A stretch of 64,000 nucleotides of DNA from Monosporascus cannonballus (Eukaryota > Ascomycota > Sordariomycetes > Xylariales). The stretch spans positions 1 to 64,000 of the forward strand of contig QJNS01000050.1 in the NCBI GenBank assembly GCA_004154925.1, given 5' to 3'. This document shows positions 50,274-63,301 of this stretch, one piece after another. Numbering within the stretch: the stretch's first letter is position 1; each line of letters opens with the position of its first letter. Under the pieces are notes generated by a model. That model was not told the DNA's origin and made no database searches. It saw nothing but the letters and a program-made list of their open reading frames with translations. The position numbers and the translations under genes were made by a program.

Positions 50274-50345
50274 ATATAAAATAATAATAAGCTGTATGAT
50301 ACTAGTTGGACTGACCCTGCTTTTGCACGAATCATGGGCGGGTTT

Positions 50346-50508
50346 TGTCAGCTAGCCAGGGTGTGCTATAGCACACCAAATACGGAAAGGTCACCTTCTG
50401 AACGGAGTATATATATTCCGTTCCTAGGTTACACTAAAGTTGCACACGTTGCGAGAGCGCACGCAATTAGCTGAATATAACAACAACTGATATCCCCTAT
50501 ATCTGACA
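50346..50508 (+). repeat. Copia 5' LTR
   Basis: 163-bp direct repeat of 63080-63242. Termini are TGTCAG and CTGACA. It contains the 16-bp perfect palindrome GTGTGCTATAGCACAC (50361-50376). About a dozen differences from the 3' LTR, all transitions. Confidence 0.95.
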
Positions 50509-50617
50509 ATTAAGAATCTTATTCGTTTAATTTGCATATATATTTATTGATCAGCTGTTATTAAGACGATATGAGCTGTATATCAATAACAATTATTAAT
50601 ACATTTTAATATTAATA

Positions 50618-50649
50618 ATGGCGACCGTACCGTTAACGCCCTTAGTTAT
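50618..50649 (+). pseudogene. Copia gag start, split by the Gypsy insertion
   Basis: ATG 50618 opens a frame reading MATVPLTPLV. It is cut by the nested element after the duplicated GTTAT. Skipping that element and one copy of the duplication, the frame resumes at 58048 with IYKGPKD before the first stop. This continuity confirms the insertion point. Confidence 0.7.
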
Positions 50650-50855
50650 TATAAGATAATGGACAGCTGTGAGCTGGGTGAGGTAATCTCCGACCAGTCG
50701 TAAAGCAAATTCCAGGAAGTAAGTGTATTAAATTACTTCCATCTGGCGTTTCCCACTAGCTGCCAGATGGTGGATTTATATTAATAAGTAAGTCGGTGGC
50801 TGATCGGTAGCTGGTCGGCTACCAGCCTTATCCTTATAGGGGCTATATTTTTACA
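50650..50855 (-). repeat. Gypsy LTR, left copy
   Basis: 206-bp direct repeat of 57837-58042, no length difference. A conserved core (about 50793-50832) is identical in both copies and can form a hairpin from GGTAGC and GCTACC (50806-50811 and 50818-50823). This copy is less AT-rich than the right one. Confidence 0.92.
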
Positions 50856-53800
50856 ATTATTCCCCTTTTTTAAACTATTAATTCTTAATAATATTATTAT
50901 TAATTTGATACAACGTATTTTGCAAATCTGGTTACGTATATTTGCCGATAATTTACCGTTATATTATATTATAAGTAATTGCTATAATAATTAATGCGTA
51001 TTATATTAAGTAATTAATTATGTTCTGCTTAATTTCTTATTATAATCTGTTTTTAACCCCATTTTATTTAACTTTTTTTCTTTTTTGCGCCCATATTTTC
51101 ATTTTTTTTTATATATACGTTTCGTTCGGTCTCTCGTTTTTCTTTATTTTTATTTCGCCTTTTCCGATTGTATTACGTATTATTTCCGTTCGCCATATTT
51201 CTTTTTCGTAAAAAGTTCTAAGAAAAATAATTTTTTAACATTAAAAAAAATTAGGATTTTTTTAAACGTTATCTTTTTAATGCCGATAGTAAAATAAATA
51301 TTAATCGTATTACGGACGGTAATAAACCGTATTATATTTACGTAATATAATATTATTTCGATTACCGTACGGTTTACGTTTAAGTTTCGGATACCTTAAA
51401 TTATATTATGGCTAATTATTATTATAAAACTTTTCGTGCGGTAAGTAATTATTTTTAATATTATTAATATTATTATTTAATTTTCCATTTAAATTCCGAT
51501 CGTCTTAAAAGTTGCCGCCCAAACGGTTTTTTAATTCGGTACCGATAATTAGGGATTAATCGACGAATTCGAAAAAATTCGGATTATAGGTACTTAGTAC
51601 GAACGTTCCGATATAATTGCGGTCGGTCGTCGACTCGACGTTTTTTACGAAACCGAATTCGCTTTTAACGTAATTATTATTAAAAAATAATATTTTTTTA
51701 ATATAATTAAAATTAATTTCCGATCGTCCGTTATAATTACAAAAATCTAATTTTAATACTGTTTTATAAATTTATAAACTTAATTTTTTTTATAAGTATT
51801 ATAATTTTTTTATAAGTATTATAATTTTTTTTATTATTTCGTAATTAATTTCCGATTAGGCGTAATTTTAAAATACCTTTAAAAATAAGGCGATTTTAAA
51901 AACCGTTATATTGTTACGTTTCTCGTTTATAAATATTTTCCGCTTATTTTTTTAACGTTTTAACGAAATTTTAATATATATTAATAATTATAATTAAAAA
52001 ACGGTCTTATTCGGTAAAATTATTATTAAACCTAAATATATTAAACGTTTTAAGGATAACGCCTTATTTCCAATTAATAATAAATTATATTCTGGTTATT
52101 TGGGCCTTATTGTTCGTAAAAAATAAAATATTTTTAAATTCTTTTCGGATTTTACGCTCAGTAAATTTAATAAATATACCTGTTTTTTGCCATTATATGT
52201 TTTTCGATTATTTTCCAATATTTTTATATTAATTTTTTTAATATATTTATTAAAGGCTAATTAATATAAGGCTGAATAATTAAACGGAAAATTTTATTTT
52301 CGAAAAAAAATTTACCTTTTTTTATATTATTTATAAATTTTTAATCGGTATATAATAAAGTAATTATTCGTTAAAAGTTTAAAAATAATTATATAATTAA
52401 ATAATATTTTAATATTAATATTTTAATTTTATTGAAAATTATTTTTCATAATTTTTATAATTATTAAATAATTAATTTCCGATCGCAATATTATTATTTT
52501 GCGATTTTTAACTTGTTTTATTTTTTATATACGTATTTAATTTTTTTCTCGAAACGTTATAATATCTTAAATACGTATTTGAAATATTTTTAAAGTTTTT
52601 ACGTATTATATTTAACAGGCCAGCCTTTTTATTTAATTAACTATTTGCGTTATTTCCGGCTATTTCGGTAATAAATAATATTTTTTATTACTTATTTTTT
52701 TTATTCCTTTATCAAATCCGGTAATATAATTTAAATATTACCCGATTTTTAATTATATTACGGGTTTAATAAAAATAATAAAAATATATTATATATTTAT
52801 TAATATTTAATAAAAAAATTATTTTATACCTCTAGGAATTTATTTATTTTTTAATTATAATCCGGATATAAATAAATATAAATATTTTATTTTTAAACTT
52901 AAAATTTTTAATTAATAAATTTACTTATTATCTTAATTAAAATTTTATAAGTATATTACGTTAATTATAATATTTTTTTAAAATTATTATTATTTTCTCC
53001 TAATATTTATATATTATTTAACGAATAATTGTTATTTTTTAAAGCGTTTTTTAATTTTTTTAGTTTATTTTTTAAATCTTTATAAAAAATATTTTATTAT
53101 TTTTAAATAATATATATATAAGGTTTCGAACGGAAAATATCCGGTAAATATATTTTGCGTATTATTATATATAAATTTCGTATTTTGCAATAACCTTACT
53201 TAATTATTTTAATACTTATTAACGTAATTATAAAAACAATATTTTAAAACTTAATAAATACGTTTCGTTTATTTATCAGTTTACAAATAATAAACGGTTA
53301 ATATTTGCCGCTTTATTTTTTATTTCTTATAGAATTCCGCTTAAAATTAATTTATTAATAATTTATTTTTATTGCTAATAATTTTAGCTAATATATTAAA
53401 TTTGTATTTAATCTTATCGTAAAATAATCGGATTAATTTAATTATAATCAAAATTTTAACCGTAAAAATAAATAATTTTAATTTTGTAAAGCGGTTAACG
53501 ATTACCAAAATTACATCATATTTTAGCCCGTTTAAATTTAGGCTTTTGGGAAATCCCGTAATAAAATTTAATAAATTTCTTTTTAAAAAATTACTTAAGT
53601 AATAATAAAAACTATATTTATTTATATGGTTTATGGTATAAATTTAACATACCTTAATAATTCGGATATTATTTAATATATTTCCGAATATCGTTCGTTA
53701 TAACTTTCTAATAAAACCTTTTAATTATTGATTTTAACATATGGATATATCTTATATATTTTGCCCTTAAATTATTATAATATTAATTAATTAATTATTT

Positions 53801-55286
53801 CCATAAAACGTTTTATAATAAAATTACAAATTTATCCTAATAATATAAAACCTTATTTAAGTCCAAAAAATATCCTTTTTTATTCCCGTTTAACGTTTAA
53901 TTATCCGTATTAATTCCATAATATTTAAATTCTTAATTTACAGCCCTTAAACTTAATCGTAAAACTATTAAAAAATTTTCAGTTAAAATATCGTTTCGTC
54001 CTTAAATAACTTTTTTGCTAAAGGACGTAAAACGTATTAGTTATAAATAATAACTTTAATATTAATTTCGTTTTTCCTAAATTTTTTAAAATCCAATCGT
54101 AATATAATCGTAATTTGCGGTTATTATTATTTAACCGTTAATCGTATTATAATTATAATTTATGTTTATATTATTATTTACAAACGATAAATTCGGTAAA
54201 TATATAATTCCTTATTTTTTTGAAAATTTTCTGTAATTATATAATAAAGGTTTTCCGCTTTTTTTACGCGGATAATAATTACTTAAATTTTTGCCACCTA
54301 AAATTTATTTAGAAATTTTATAATAAATAAATTTTACGTTATTTTTATAAGGCTTTTTGCTTTTTTATAATACTTTAAATCGCGTTATATATTTGTAACT
54401 ATTTTCCATACGTTTTTCGGCATATTATTCGTAAATCTAGATTTTTTAAATAACGTAAGAATTACGTTTTTATACGTAATTTCCTTTAATATATAATCCG
54501 GGCGTTTAAATAATTTATTTACCAGGTTAATAGCGTCCGGTCGGTATTAGATTTCAAAATCAAATTACGTAAAATAATAAACTTATTAAACCAACCTCCC
54601 CTTAAGGTTACGTACCGATATTTTTATTATATTTTTTAACGCCATATAATCGGTAAATATTAAAAAAAAGTTTTTCCGTACCTCTAAAATATTACCGTTA
54701 ATATTTTAGGTTTTTTATAATCGCCAATAATTCTTATTACCTTATAACTTACCGTTTTTCGGTTAAACTTAATTTTTATAATTAATATATAATTAAATAT
54801 TAATACTTTCCATATTTTTATAAAAATATCCTTAATATGGTTTTTACTAAAACGTATATTTTAACCCTGATATTTTTGGCATTATTTTAATATCGGAAAA
54901 TAGTCGCCGATTAAAAAATATCTTTTAAGTTTCGGAACGCTTTTTTAACTTTTTCGGATTACCAAAAGTTTGTTATTTTTTTTGCTTTATAACCTTTTTA
55001 AAAATTTAATAATAAATTTAATAATACGTAAATAATAGGCGATATATTTCCGATAAAAATTTATAAATCCCAAAAATATTTAAATATTATAAATTAATTT
55101 TAATTTTAATTACGTTTCGATAATATTAATCCGTCGGCGGTCCATCTTTAAACCGTTAATATTAATTATAAATTTAAAACATTTTATCTTTTTTTTAAAA
55201 AATTCGCATTTAAACGTTTTAATAAATAATTAATATTATAATAACCGTTTATAAATTAACTAGAAATATTTTATATATTTTTTTTG

Positions 55287-55324
55287 TTATCCGAATAAAT
55301 AATTATATTATTTAAATGTATTAC
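55287..55324 (-). pseudogene. Gypsy reverse transcriptase active-site relic
   Basis: The reverse complement reads VIHLNNIIIYSDN, which matches the Gypsy active-site block VIYLDDILIYSD with the two catalytic Asp codons read as Asn (GAT to AAT, the RIP change). This fixes the coding strand and shows the enzyme is dead. Confidence 0.75.
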
Positions 55325-56557
55325 ATATATATAATTAATTAATTTAATTAATACCCTATGCATATAAACCTGGAACGTAATTAACGTATTAATAAAGCTA
55401 AATAATATAATTATATATTTAAATTACTTATATTATATTCGGAAAATAAATTTTTATTAAACGTTTTTTTTAATTTTAATATAATAATAAATATTTTTAA
55501 AATTAATTTTCGAAAATATTTTAATTAACTTTAGGCGATTTAATACTTTTAAAATCAAAAATAAAAAATATCGAATTTTTATTATTATCCGATTTAACCT
55601 TTTATAATTAATATATAATCAGAAATTATTATCCTTTTTAAGCATAAATAATATTAATACTTTTACGTTCGTTTTCGAATAACGTATCCGGCCTATTTTT
55701 AAATTTTCGAAATAAAGTAAATTAGGCCAAATAAAAGCGTTTTCCCTGGGATTAAATTTATTGCATATTTTGCCCTTAATAATTAAAATATTTTTTTATT
55801 GTTTTTTTCGGAATATATTTGCCGAAAATTCTTTAAGTATATAAAAAAATCGATTATTTTTTATTTTTATTATTTCTCGAATTCCGGGATATTTAATTTT
55901 TCGGCTAAATTTATTAAATTAACGGTATAAATTTGCTTACCAAAAAATAATCGGTTTACGATTTTTTATTTATCGACTTTTTATAATAATTCGTATAATT
56001 ATTAATATATAATTATATTTAATAAAATCCTTAATTTATTTATTCCGGATTTAAATAATAAAAAATCGGGCGCTTTCGGATTACGATATATTACAAAATA
56101 AATTTACTTAAAATTTCATTTATTCTTATTATTATTTATTATATTAATAAAAATTTCGTAAACCCCATAATATTTAATATATGCGTCGTTAATGCCGATA
56201 AGGCCTAAAATATTTACGGAAATTAATTAAAAATTAAATTTTTTCGCCAATTTTTTATTTATAATATTTACCTATATTCCGGTATCTATATTTACTTATA
56301 TTATTATATCCTTCGTAAATTTTTTAATAAATACCTTTTTTTTAGAAAACGGCGTTATTTTAATTATTTTGTAATTATTAGCCGAAATAAACTAAACGTA
56401 TATATTTATTCCGGCTTCTTTTTTAGGTTTACGTTTAAGAATTAATTTAATTTATCGTTATATATTATAAAGTTTTATACGGCTTTTAAAAATCGGTTTC
56501 CGTATAACCGGGATAATAAGGTTTTCGTATCCTTTTTTAATTTACAATTTACGTTTT

Positions 56558-56600
56558 TGTAATTTGGCTTTTTATAATTATAACATTTAAATAAACCTTT
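56558..56600 (-). pseudogene. Gypsy gag zinc-knuckle relic
   Basis: The reverse complement reads LFKCYNYKKPNYKN, which looks like a CCHC knuckle (C-x2-C-x4-H-x4-C) with Cys and His codons changed to Tyr by transitions. It lies upstream of the reverse transcriptase relic on the minus strand, as expected for gag. Confidence 0.5.
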
Positions 56601-57836
56601 ATAAAAATTAAAGGTATTAGGTCGTACGAATTTATTCCAATCGGAATTAAATCGGCGATTATTTATTTTCCGAATATAAAAACGCTTACGGTCCTTATTA
56701 TTTTTCTGCGGTACTTTTAATTTATTTTAAGGATTTATTTCCCGAAAATATTAAAGTAAAATCGTTTATTTTTATTAATATTTTAAATAAAAGATAATTA
56801 GTTTTTTTTTGCTTTTTTTAGGCGTTTTAATAACGTTTTATTTTATTTATTATATTATTAATTTGTTTTAATTTAACGTTTTTTCGTAATAAAGTATTTC
56901 GTAATTTCAATATTAATTTATAAAAATAATTAAAAGCAAAATATTTATTATTTCGATCGTTTTCCAAATTAAAAAAATCCGTAAATTTTATTTTATAAAT
57001 TAAAAGCTTTTATTTAACGTAAAAATTTAACGGCAATTAATCGGATTATTATTGCAGTTTTATAAATTATTCTTTATATTTTTTATCAAAAAAGTTAAGA
57101 TTTACGTAATTTTCCTAATAAAAATCCATAAATTTTTCGTTTTTAATATTTTTTCGTAATTAAAATAATTAAATATAATGCGATATAATCGTTATATATT
57201 CGTAATAAAAATGTTTATATAATTTACGGCCTATTAAATATAAGTAAAAATATTTTGCCCTAGCTTTTTAACGTAAATTTCCGTAACAATTTTTATTTAA
57301 TTTTCTTTTTTTTTAATCGACGTACGTTCGGAAAACTTCGGGCAATTATAATACAATACTTATTTATCGCCTTTAGGCTTTTGCGACAATATCGTAATTA
57401 ACTTATAAAATTCCGCTTTTTTAACTTATACCATTATTTATTATTCGGCTAATTATTAAAGTAATTCCGAATATTATTTATTTTATTAACGAATAATTTC
57501 CAAAATCTGGTTATTATTAAAGGATTTAACCTTTTTTTATTCTGAATTCCAGGACGCGTTTATTATATTACGCTTATTTTTTAACCGTTTAGTTAACGGT
57601 TATCGGGATACGTTTTTATTGTATATATAAGGGGATTTAGGATCCCGGGGACCATAGTCCTTTGCCCGTTAGGGCTCCGTTATAAATTTTTTCGCCTATT
57701 TCCGTACCGTAATCGATCGTTCGATAATTAGGTTCCGATCGGCGGTCTTTTCGACTAGTAACCTAGGTTCGTTTTGCAATCGGCGAACTTTGCTTTTAAT
57801 TATTATTGCGTTATTTTTCATAATAAATAAAAAAAT

Positions 57837-58042
57837 TATAAGATAATAAATAATTATAAGTTAGGTAAGGTAATTTCCGACTAGTCGTAAAGCAGATTTC
57901 AAAAAATAAATATATTAGGTTACTTCCATTTGGCGTTTCCTTTTAGTTGCCAGATGGTAGATTTATATTAGTAAGTAGGTCGGTGGCTGATCGGTAGCTG
58001 GTCGGCTACCAGCCTTATCCTTATAAGGGCTGTATTCTCACA
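57837..58042 (-). repeat. Gypsy LTR, right copy
   Basis: 206-bp partner of 50650-50855. Differences between the two are transitions, most of them changed to A or T in this copy. On the coding strand this is the 5' LTR. Confidence 0.92.
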
Positions 58043-59859
58043 GTTATTTACAAAGGACCCAAGGACTAAGACTGCTTTAAAGGCAAATTCCAGTCTAAAA
58101 CGTACGCGCTTGATATTTGGGACCTTATCGATCTTAATCTGTTATTTCTGTAACCTATCAAATCAATAGAACCCGATATAACCTTTTATCCCAAAAGACG
58201 AATTCGCTATACGGCACGATTTAACATTTTATTATCGTCCTTATCGTTTGGAGAAATTATCGAAAAAATTAATCTTACGGAATATCTAATAAATACCCCT
58301 AAGATAACAACCGAAAATAAATAAGCTTATAATTAAAACTTTGCGGCATATACTTTTAAAGATCGAAAATACGATATTTTTCGCAAAAATATTATCGACT
58401 TAACAAAATAAATTTTGGAATTAATATTTTCAGCAATTAGGGAAACGAATTTCCTTCTTAGAAAAAACGTACGGAAGTAGTACGCCAAACTGGCCGAATT
58501 AAGCAAAATATACGATAGCAAGCTTTTAATTAATACCTAACGAAAATATCGCGAAACGTTAAAGTAAGTATCGAAATTTGGCAAAAAGTTAAACGAATAA
58601 ATCGTAAGATAACAAAAAATTATAGCCTTAGAATAACGATATGGTATTTCAAAAACGAAAACGACGATTATATAGGTTAACAACTTATGCATAACATTAA
58701 CTCCTATAGTTAGGATATAGACCATTACCTTCCAGATGGTAAAAAAGGCCGAAATCAATAATAATATGATCAATTTCCAAAAAATAATAATTAACATTTT
58801 GAACCATTAGGTTATAATCTATCTCCCGTTAATATCGCGAAATATCAAGGTAACGTTTTGAACCTTTTATGGAATTCCGGTAAATCTATTTATTCAAAAT
58901 AATTTTAATTAAGAAAAAACCAAGTTTATTAATTCCCAATTACGAAAAAAAAAACTCCGATAGGACAACAAAAACGAAATAATTATGAAAATTTTTATTC
59001 GGACCGAAACGTTAACCAAAAAAAAACTTAACGAATTAAATACTTACGGCACCCGTTATAAAACTTATTTAAATTCTTATCATATATTACCTTAATGTTT
59101 TTATACGTTTTTTAATAAGGCCTTAATGCGCTTTCCCTTAAGTAACGAAATAATAAAGTTAATTTATTAATAACTTATCTTTAATTAATCTCTAAAGGGA
59201 AAAATCGAATAATTATCGAAAAAAATGAAGAAACTAATTACCTAAAAAACGGAATAACTTTTAAAAAAAATAAAACGGGTATTAACGTACTTTTTAATTA
59301 ATTACGTACGCGTTATAATAAACGTTTCGTTTTACCCCTTAAAAGTGTTTTTATTCTGGATTTAGGATTAATAATATATATTTTTAACGTAATTAACAGG
59401 TCTCTTAATTATAGATTTATTATATAAGGCAACGGAATATACGTAAGTAACAATTTCGTTTCAATTAATAACTACGGAAAAGTAAATATGTTATTTTAAA
59501 ACTTTAACAGTACAAAGACGTAACGTTTATATAATATAATCTATTATAAGAACTTTAGGTGCAACTTAATATTATTTTAATAATTGTAAAACAAATACTG
59601 GTAAAATAATAAAAAGATTAATAATTATATTCGAAATAAATATAATTAGGTTATTATTATATTAATAAAAAACTTTAATTAATTTGTTTTTAAAAATTTT
59701 AACATAATAACATTTAACGTAATATTTACAGTTTATAAACGAAACGTTAATTTAAGGACTATAAAACCATTACGTATCGGCGATAGGACCATATGGTATT
59801 TACGCCTAAGTTATCCAGATCTTAAAATAATCGCTTAATTTCTGTTCCATATAAAAAAG

Positions 59860-60060
59860 GTGCAACTAAAAGGTCTTATAACGGTCGAATACCAAGCTTG
59901 CGGCAAAATAAAGGCTAAAAGGCAAATACGTCGTATACCAAAAAAGGGGGCTTTCCGATTAGGCCAAAAAATAACTATCGACTTTATGGACTTCGAAGAA
60001 AATTCGAAAAGATATAAATACGTAATATTCGTTACCAATAAGTACTTAAATTACATCTAA
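59860..60060 (+). pseudogene. Copia pre-integrase and integrase N-terminal relic
   Basis: A 66-codon open stretch reads LKGLITVEYQACGKIKAKRQ and IDFMDFEENSKRYKYVIFVT. This matches the fungal Copia segment joining the GAG pre-integrase finger (C-x-x-C..AKRQ..R) to the first integrase block (D in IDF.DFE). It is flanked by stops. Confidence 0.7.
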
Positions 60061-61739
60061 AATGTTTACTTTAAAAAATAAAAATAAAATACTTTAATTA
60101 ATATATTTCGATACTTTTTAAACGCTTTTAAAAATTAGGACAAAACTTTTTTACAAATAATCAAATACGATAACGAAATTTTAAAAAATTATTTATTTCG
60201 AAATACGTTATAATTATTTTTTTAATATTAAATTAGAACTTTTAACACCTTATACCTAAATTTAAAACGGGGATATAAAATACTTAAGGAATATAATTAA
60301 AGAAAAAGTAATCGTAATACGAAATAATGTTAAATTACCTTTATTCCTAATCGTATACATTTTTAAAACAATAATATACCTATATAACTATACCTTTAAA
60401 TACGGACTTTTTTTAGCAAAGCTTATACGAAATTTATTACATTTACCTGGCGTACAAAAATAGTTTTACGGTACTTAATTATAAATTATAGCAAACTTAT
60501 TTACGAATTTATAGCTGTATAATGTATGTTATAACGAAAACCGTTATAAAGGAAAAAAAAAGACTTTAAAAATTAAACCTAAAAACTTAAATCGGTTATT
60601 TCGTCGGTTACCGATTAACGAATATTTACGAAATTTGGAACCTTTTAACAAATAAGGTTATTATTATTCCAAATGTACAATTTAACGAAAAAGCTATTTT
60701 TTTCGGAAATATTAAGAATTTTAAGGACGACCGTTTCCATATTAGCGAAACGAATTATAACGTATCTTTCGATAAATATTTATACTTAATTAGGCTATAT
60801 ACTACCCAAATATCCTTATATAAAAGGAAAATAAAAACCTAAATAAAATAACATAATTACCGATTGAACAAGAAGCTTTGGAATAAAGTGATATTGGCGC
60901 AAAAATATATATAAAATAAACAAAAATAAACTTATTTGCAAACAATTAATTACTTTTATACAACCGTTATATTCAAATTATATTTTATTCCTTAAACCAT
61001 TTTTTAACGTTTGCTTTAATAATTATTATAATTATTACGCCGACGGAAGGAATAGAAATAGCCTTAAATTTCTATTATATTATTTAACCTAAAGTGACGA
61101 TAAAAAATACGGGTACCTTAAGAGTTTTAAACGTAAGCTCTTTATATGTTCCGTATCGAAATGGTATTATACAAAACGATTACAAAATATGGGAAGCCGC
61201 ATTTAACGTAGGACGGTTAGCCCATTTTATAAGAACTTTCGATAATTGGCCAATAAGCTACGGAAATTTAAAGAAATTAATTACCCAAAATATACGCCGC
61301 CCTAATTGGAAAAGTTTTAATTTATTAACATATAAAAAGATACCCAAGTTGCAAAACCGGCTATATAAACATAACCTATTTTTACTACTACGAGGTTATA
61401 AAAAATTAAATATATACTCGTAAAAGTAAATGTTTTTAAAAGCAGAAAAGGCTTATTTACAAAGTTATAAAAATACGTAATTTTAAAACATTATTAATTA
61501 ATTTTTTACTAAAAAACAAGTCTTAATATATATATAAATATAGGTTTATAAATTCGATAAAAATAATAAATTACAGAAATATAAAATACAATTTATAATA
61601 CGTAATAATTAATAAATAGAAAATACGTATAATAATATATATACGTTTACGTTTACCGAAAGATTTTTTTAAAAGTTAATCGTTATCACAACCTAATTTA
61701 ATTTGGAACTTAAGTAGTATAACGTTATTAACGTTTTCG

Positions 61740-62160
61740 TTTACACAAATCTCCTTTACGACCTATATATAAAAACGCCTCCAGAATATTTGTATCGTAA
61801 AAAAATTCTACGGATTAAAAGAGCCTTATATAACTTAAAGGAATTACTATTATTATAACAAAAAGATTTTACTAATATATTAAAAAATTTGGGATTTAAT
61901 TCCGTTTATTATAGGCCTTATTACTTTTTTTAGTAAAAGGTATTTATTTACATTAATAATATTATTATTACGTACTGTAAAAAACGCAAATATTTAATTA
62001 ATTAGGTGATTTAATAAATTAAGGAATAATATATCCTTTTAAAAAATAAGGATTTTTAATGGTTTTTCGGTATCGAAATATTCAAAGATAAATTTAATCG
62101 GAAAATCTAATTATTTAAATTTGATTTTATAAATAAATAAATTAATTTTATCTTTAAATA
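61740..62160 (+). pseudogene. Copia reverse transcriptase relic
   Basis: Broken plus-strand frames here recall the Copia RT order: a PPEYLYRKK-like block, an RALYNLKE-like block (family ALYGL), LGFNSVYY, then FIYINNIII at the active site (family YVDDI, Asp codons to Asn) and QWFFGIEIF (family FLGIE). Stops interrupt each block. Confidence 0.65.
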
Positions 62161-62250
62161 ACATTTAAATAATACTTTAAAAACGCCGATAATTACCGTT
62201 AAATTATTACTTAATTTTAATTTGGCCAGTTCAAATTTAATTAATAAATA

Positions 62251-62448
62251 TTGAAAAAAATAAGATCGATTTTATACGTAACGATGAATACTCGACCCGA
62301 TATATTTTTTACTGTATTTCGATTAACCCAATTTAATTTAAACCTTAATACCGCTTATTATACAACGGCTAATCGAATTATATTATACTTAATCAAAACC
62401 AAAGTAAGGGTTTTGCAGTTCGGCGGCAAAATTTCGATAAATATATAA
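62251..62448 (+). pseudogene. Copia RNase H-proximal relic
   Basis: A 65-codon open stretch reads KIRSILYVTMNTRPDIFFTV and FRLTQFNLN, matching the conserved Copia block with GSLLY...TRPDI.F.V..L..F. downstream of the reverse transcriptase. It places the 3' end of pol near 62.9 kb. Confidence 0.75.
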
Positions 62449-63079
62449 AGCGATGTTTTTTTTTGCAAATAATATTATTAACCAAAAAATCCTAAATATA
62501 TATTATAAAGCTATTTAAAAAATAATCGGATAAAAAACAAATAAATAAAATATAATAATTATTTTTACAACCGAAACAAAATTATTATTTTTTACACAAA
62601 TTGCGAAAACAACTTTTGATTATTTTTTAATTAATATTAAGTTAAAGGTTTATTTAAAAACGGGATTATTAAATATATAATAAGATAATTTACAGGTTAT
62701 ACGGTTCATTAACGCGAATATCGTTCTCCTTATAACGAAATTACGTTATATTAATATATATATTTATTAATTACGAAAAATAATAAAAAAGGACTTAATT
62801 AAAATAAATTATATATTAACGGGTAATATGTTGGCAAATAGATTAACGAAAGCCTTATCAAAAGAAATTTCTAAACACTTTAGAAAATAATTAGAATTAA
62901 TAAATATTACGGAAGTCCTTAAACAAGGCAAAAATATTTTACGGATAATTTTAAAAGCGGAATTAGCCGATTAAAAGACCTTAATCGCTAAAGGAAAAGT
63001 AAAATAAATAGCTGCAACTTTAAAAAGTGGTAAAAAGTAATAATTAACGCCCTGAATATTTCAGGACGTTAAGGGGGTG

Positions 63080-63242
63080 TATTAGCTAGCCAGGGTGTGC
63101 TATAGCACACCAAATACGGAAAGGTCACCTTCTGAACGGAATATATATACTCTGTTCCTAGGCTACATTAAAGTTGTACGCGTTGCGAAAGCGCACGCAA
63201 TTAGCTGAATACAACAACAACTGATATCCCCTATATCTAACA
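63080..63242 (+). repeat. Copia 3' LTR
   Basis: 163-bp partner of the 5' LTR. Its start is TATTAG and its end CTAACA, each two or one transitions away from TGTCAG and CTGACA. The 16-bp palindrome is retained at 63095-63110. It is followed by the target duplication GGTTT. Confidence 0.95.
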
Positions 63243-63244
63243 GG

Positions 63245-63301
63245 TTTACCTCATCAAGATCAGGCTCTACTTTTGAGGTTGTGGCTGCGCCTGCAGCGCA
63301 G
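63245..63301. repeat. 58-bp dispersed repeat, copy 2
   Basis: Matches 18642-18699. Its first three bases belong to the Copia target duplication, so the Copia element landed at the edge of this repeat. Confidence 0.8.

Larger units (their letters stand above)
50650..58042 (-). mobile_element. Ty3/Gypsy LTR retrotransposon nested in the Copia element
   Basis: LTRs of 206 bp (50650-50855 and 57837-58042) enclose 7.4 kb. A 5-bp duplication GTTAT flanks it (50645-50649 and 58043-58047). The left LTR begins TATAAG and the right LTR ends CTCACA, which fits TGTGAG..CTCACA termini after RIP. Coding relics lie on the minus strand in Gypsy order: a zinc-knuckle relic near 56580, a reverse transcriptase active-site relic at 55287-55324, and the 3' part toward 51000. 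All frames carry many stops. Confidence 0.9.
50346..63242 (+). mobile_element. Ty1/Copia LTR retrotransposon (RIP-damaged), interrupted by a nested Gypsy element
   Basis: The LTRs (50346-50508 and 63080-63242, 163 bp each) start TGTCAG and end CTGACA in the left copy, a perfect 6-bp terminal inverted repeat. A 5-bp duplication GGTTT flanks the whole unit (50341-50345 and 63243-63247). Without the nested insert the element would be about 5.5 kb, normal for Copia. The order of relics on the plus strand (gag start, integrase, reverse transcriptase, RNase H) is the Copia order. All frames contain stops. Confidence 0.93.

Noticed and set aside
51020..51297. Phe-rich plus-strand frames next to the Gypsy left LTR
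   Set aside because: T-rich low-complexity translation on the strand opposite to the Gypsy coding strand.
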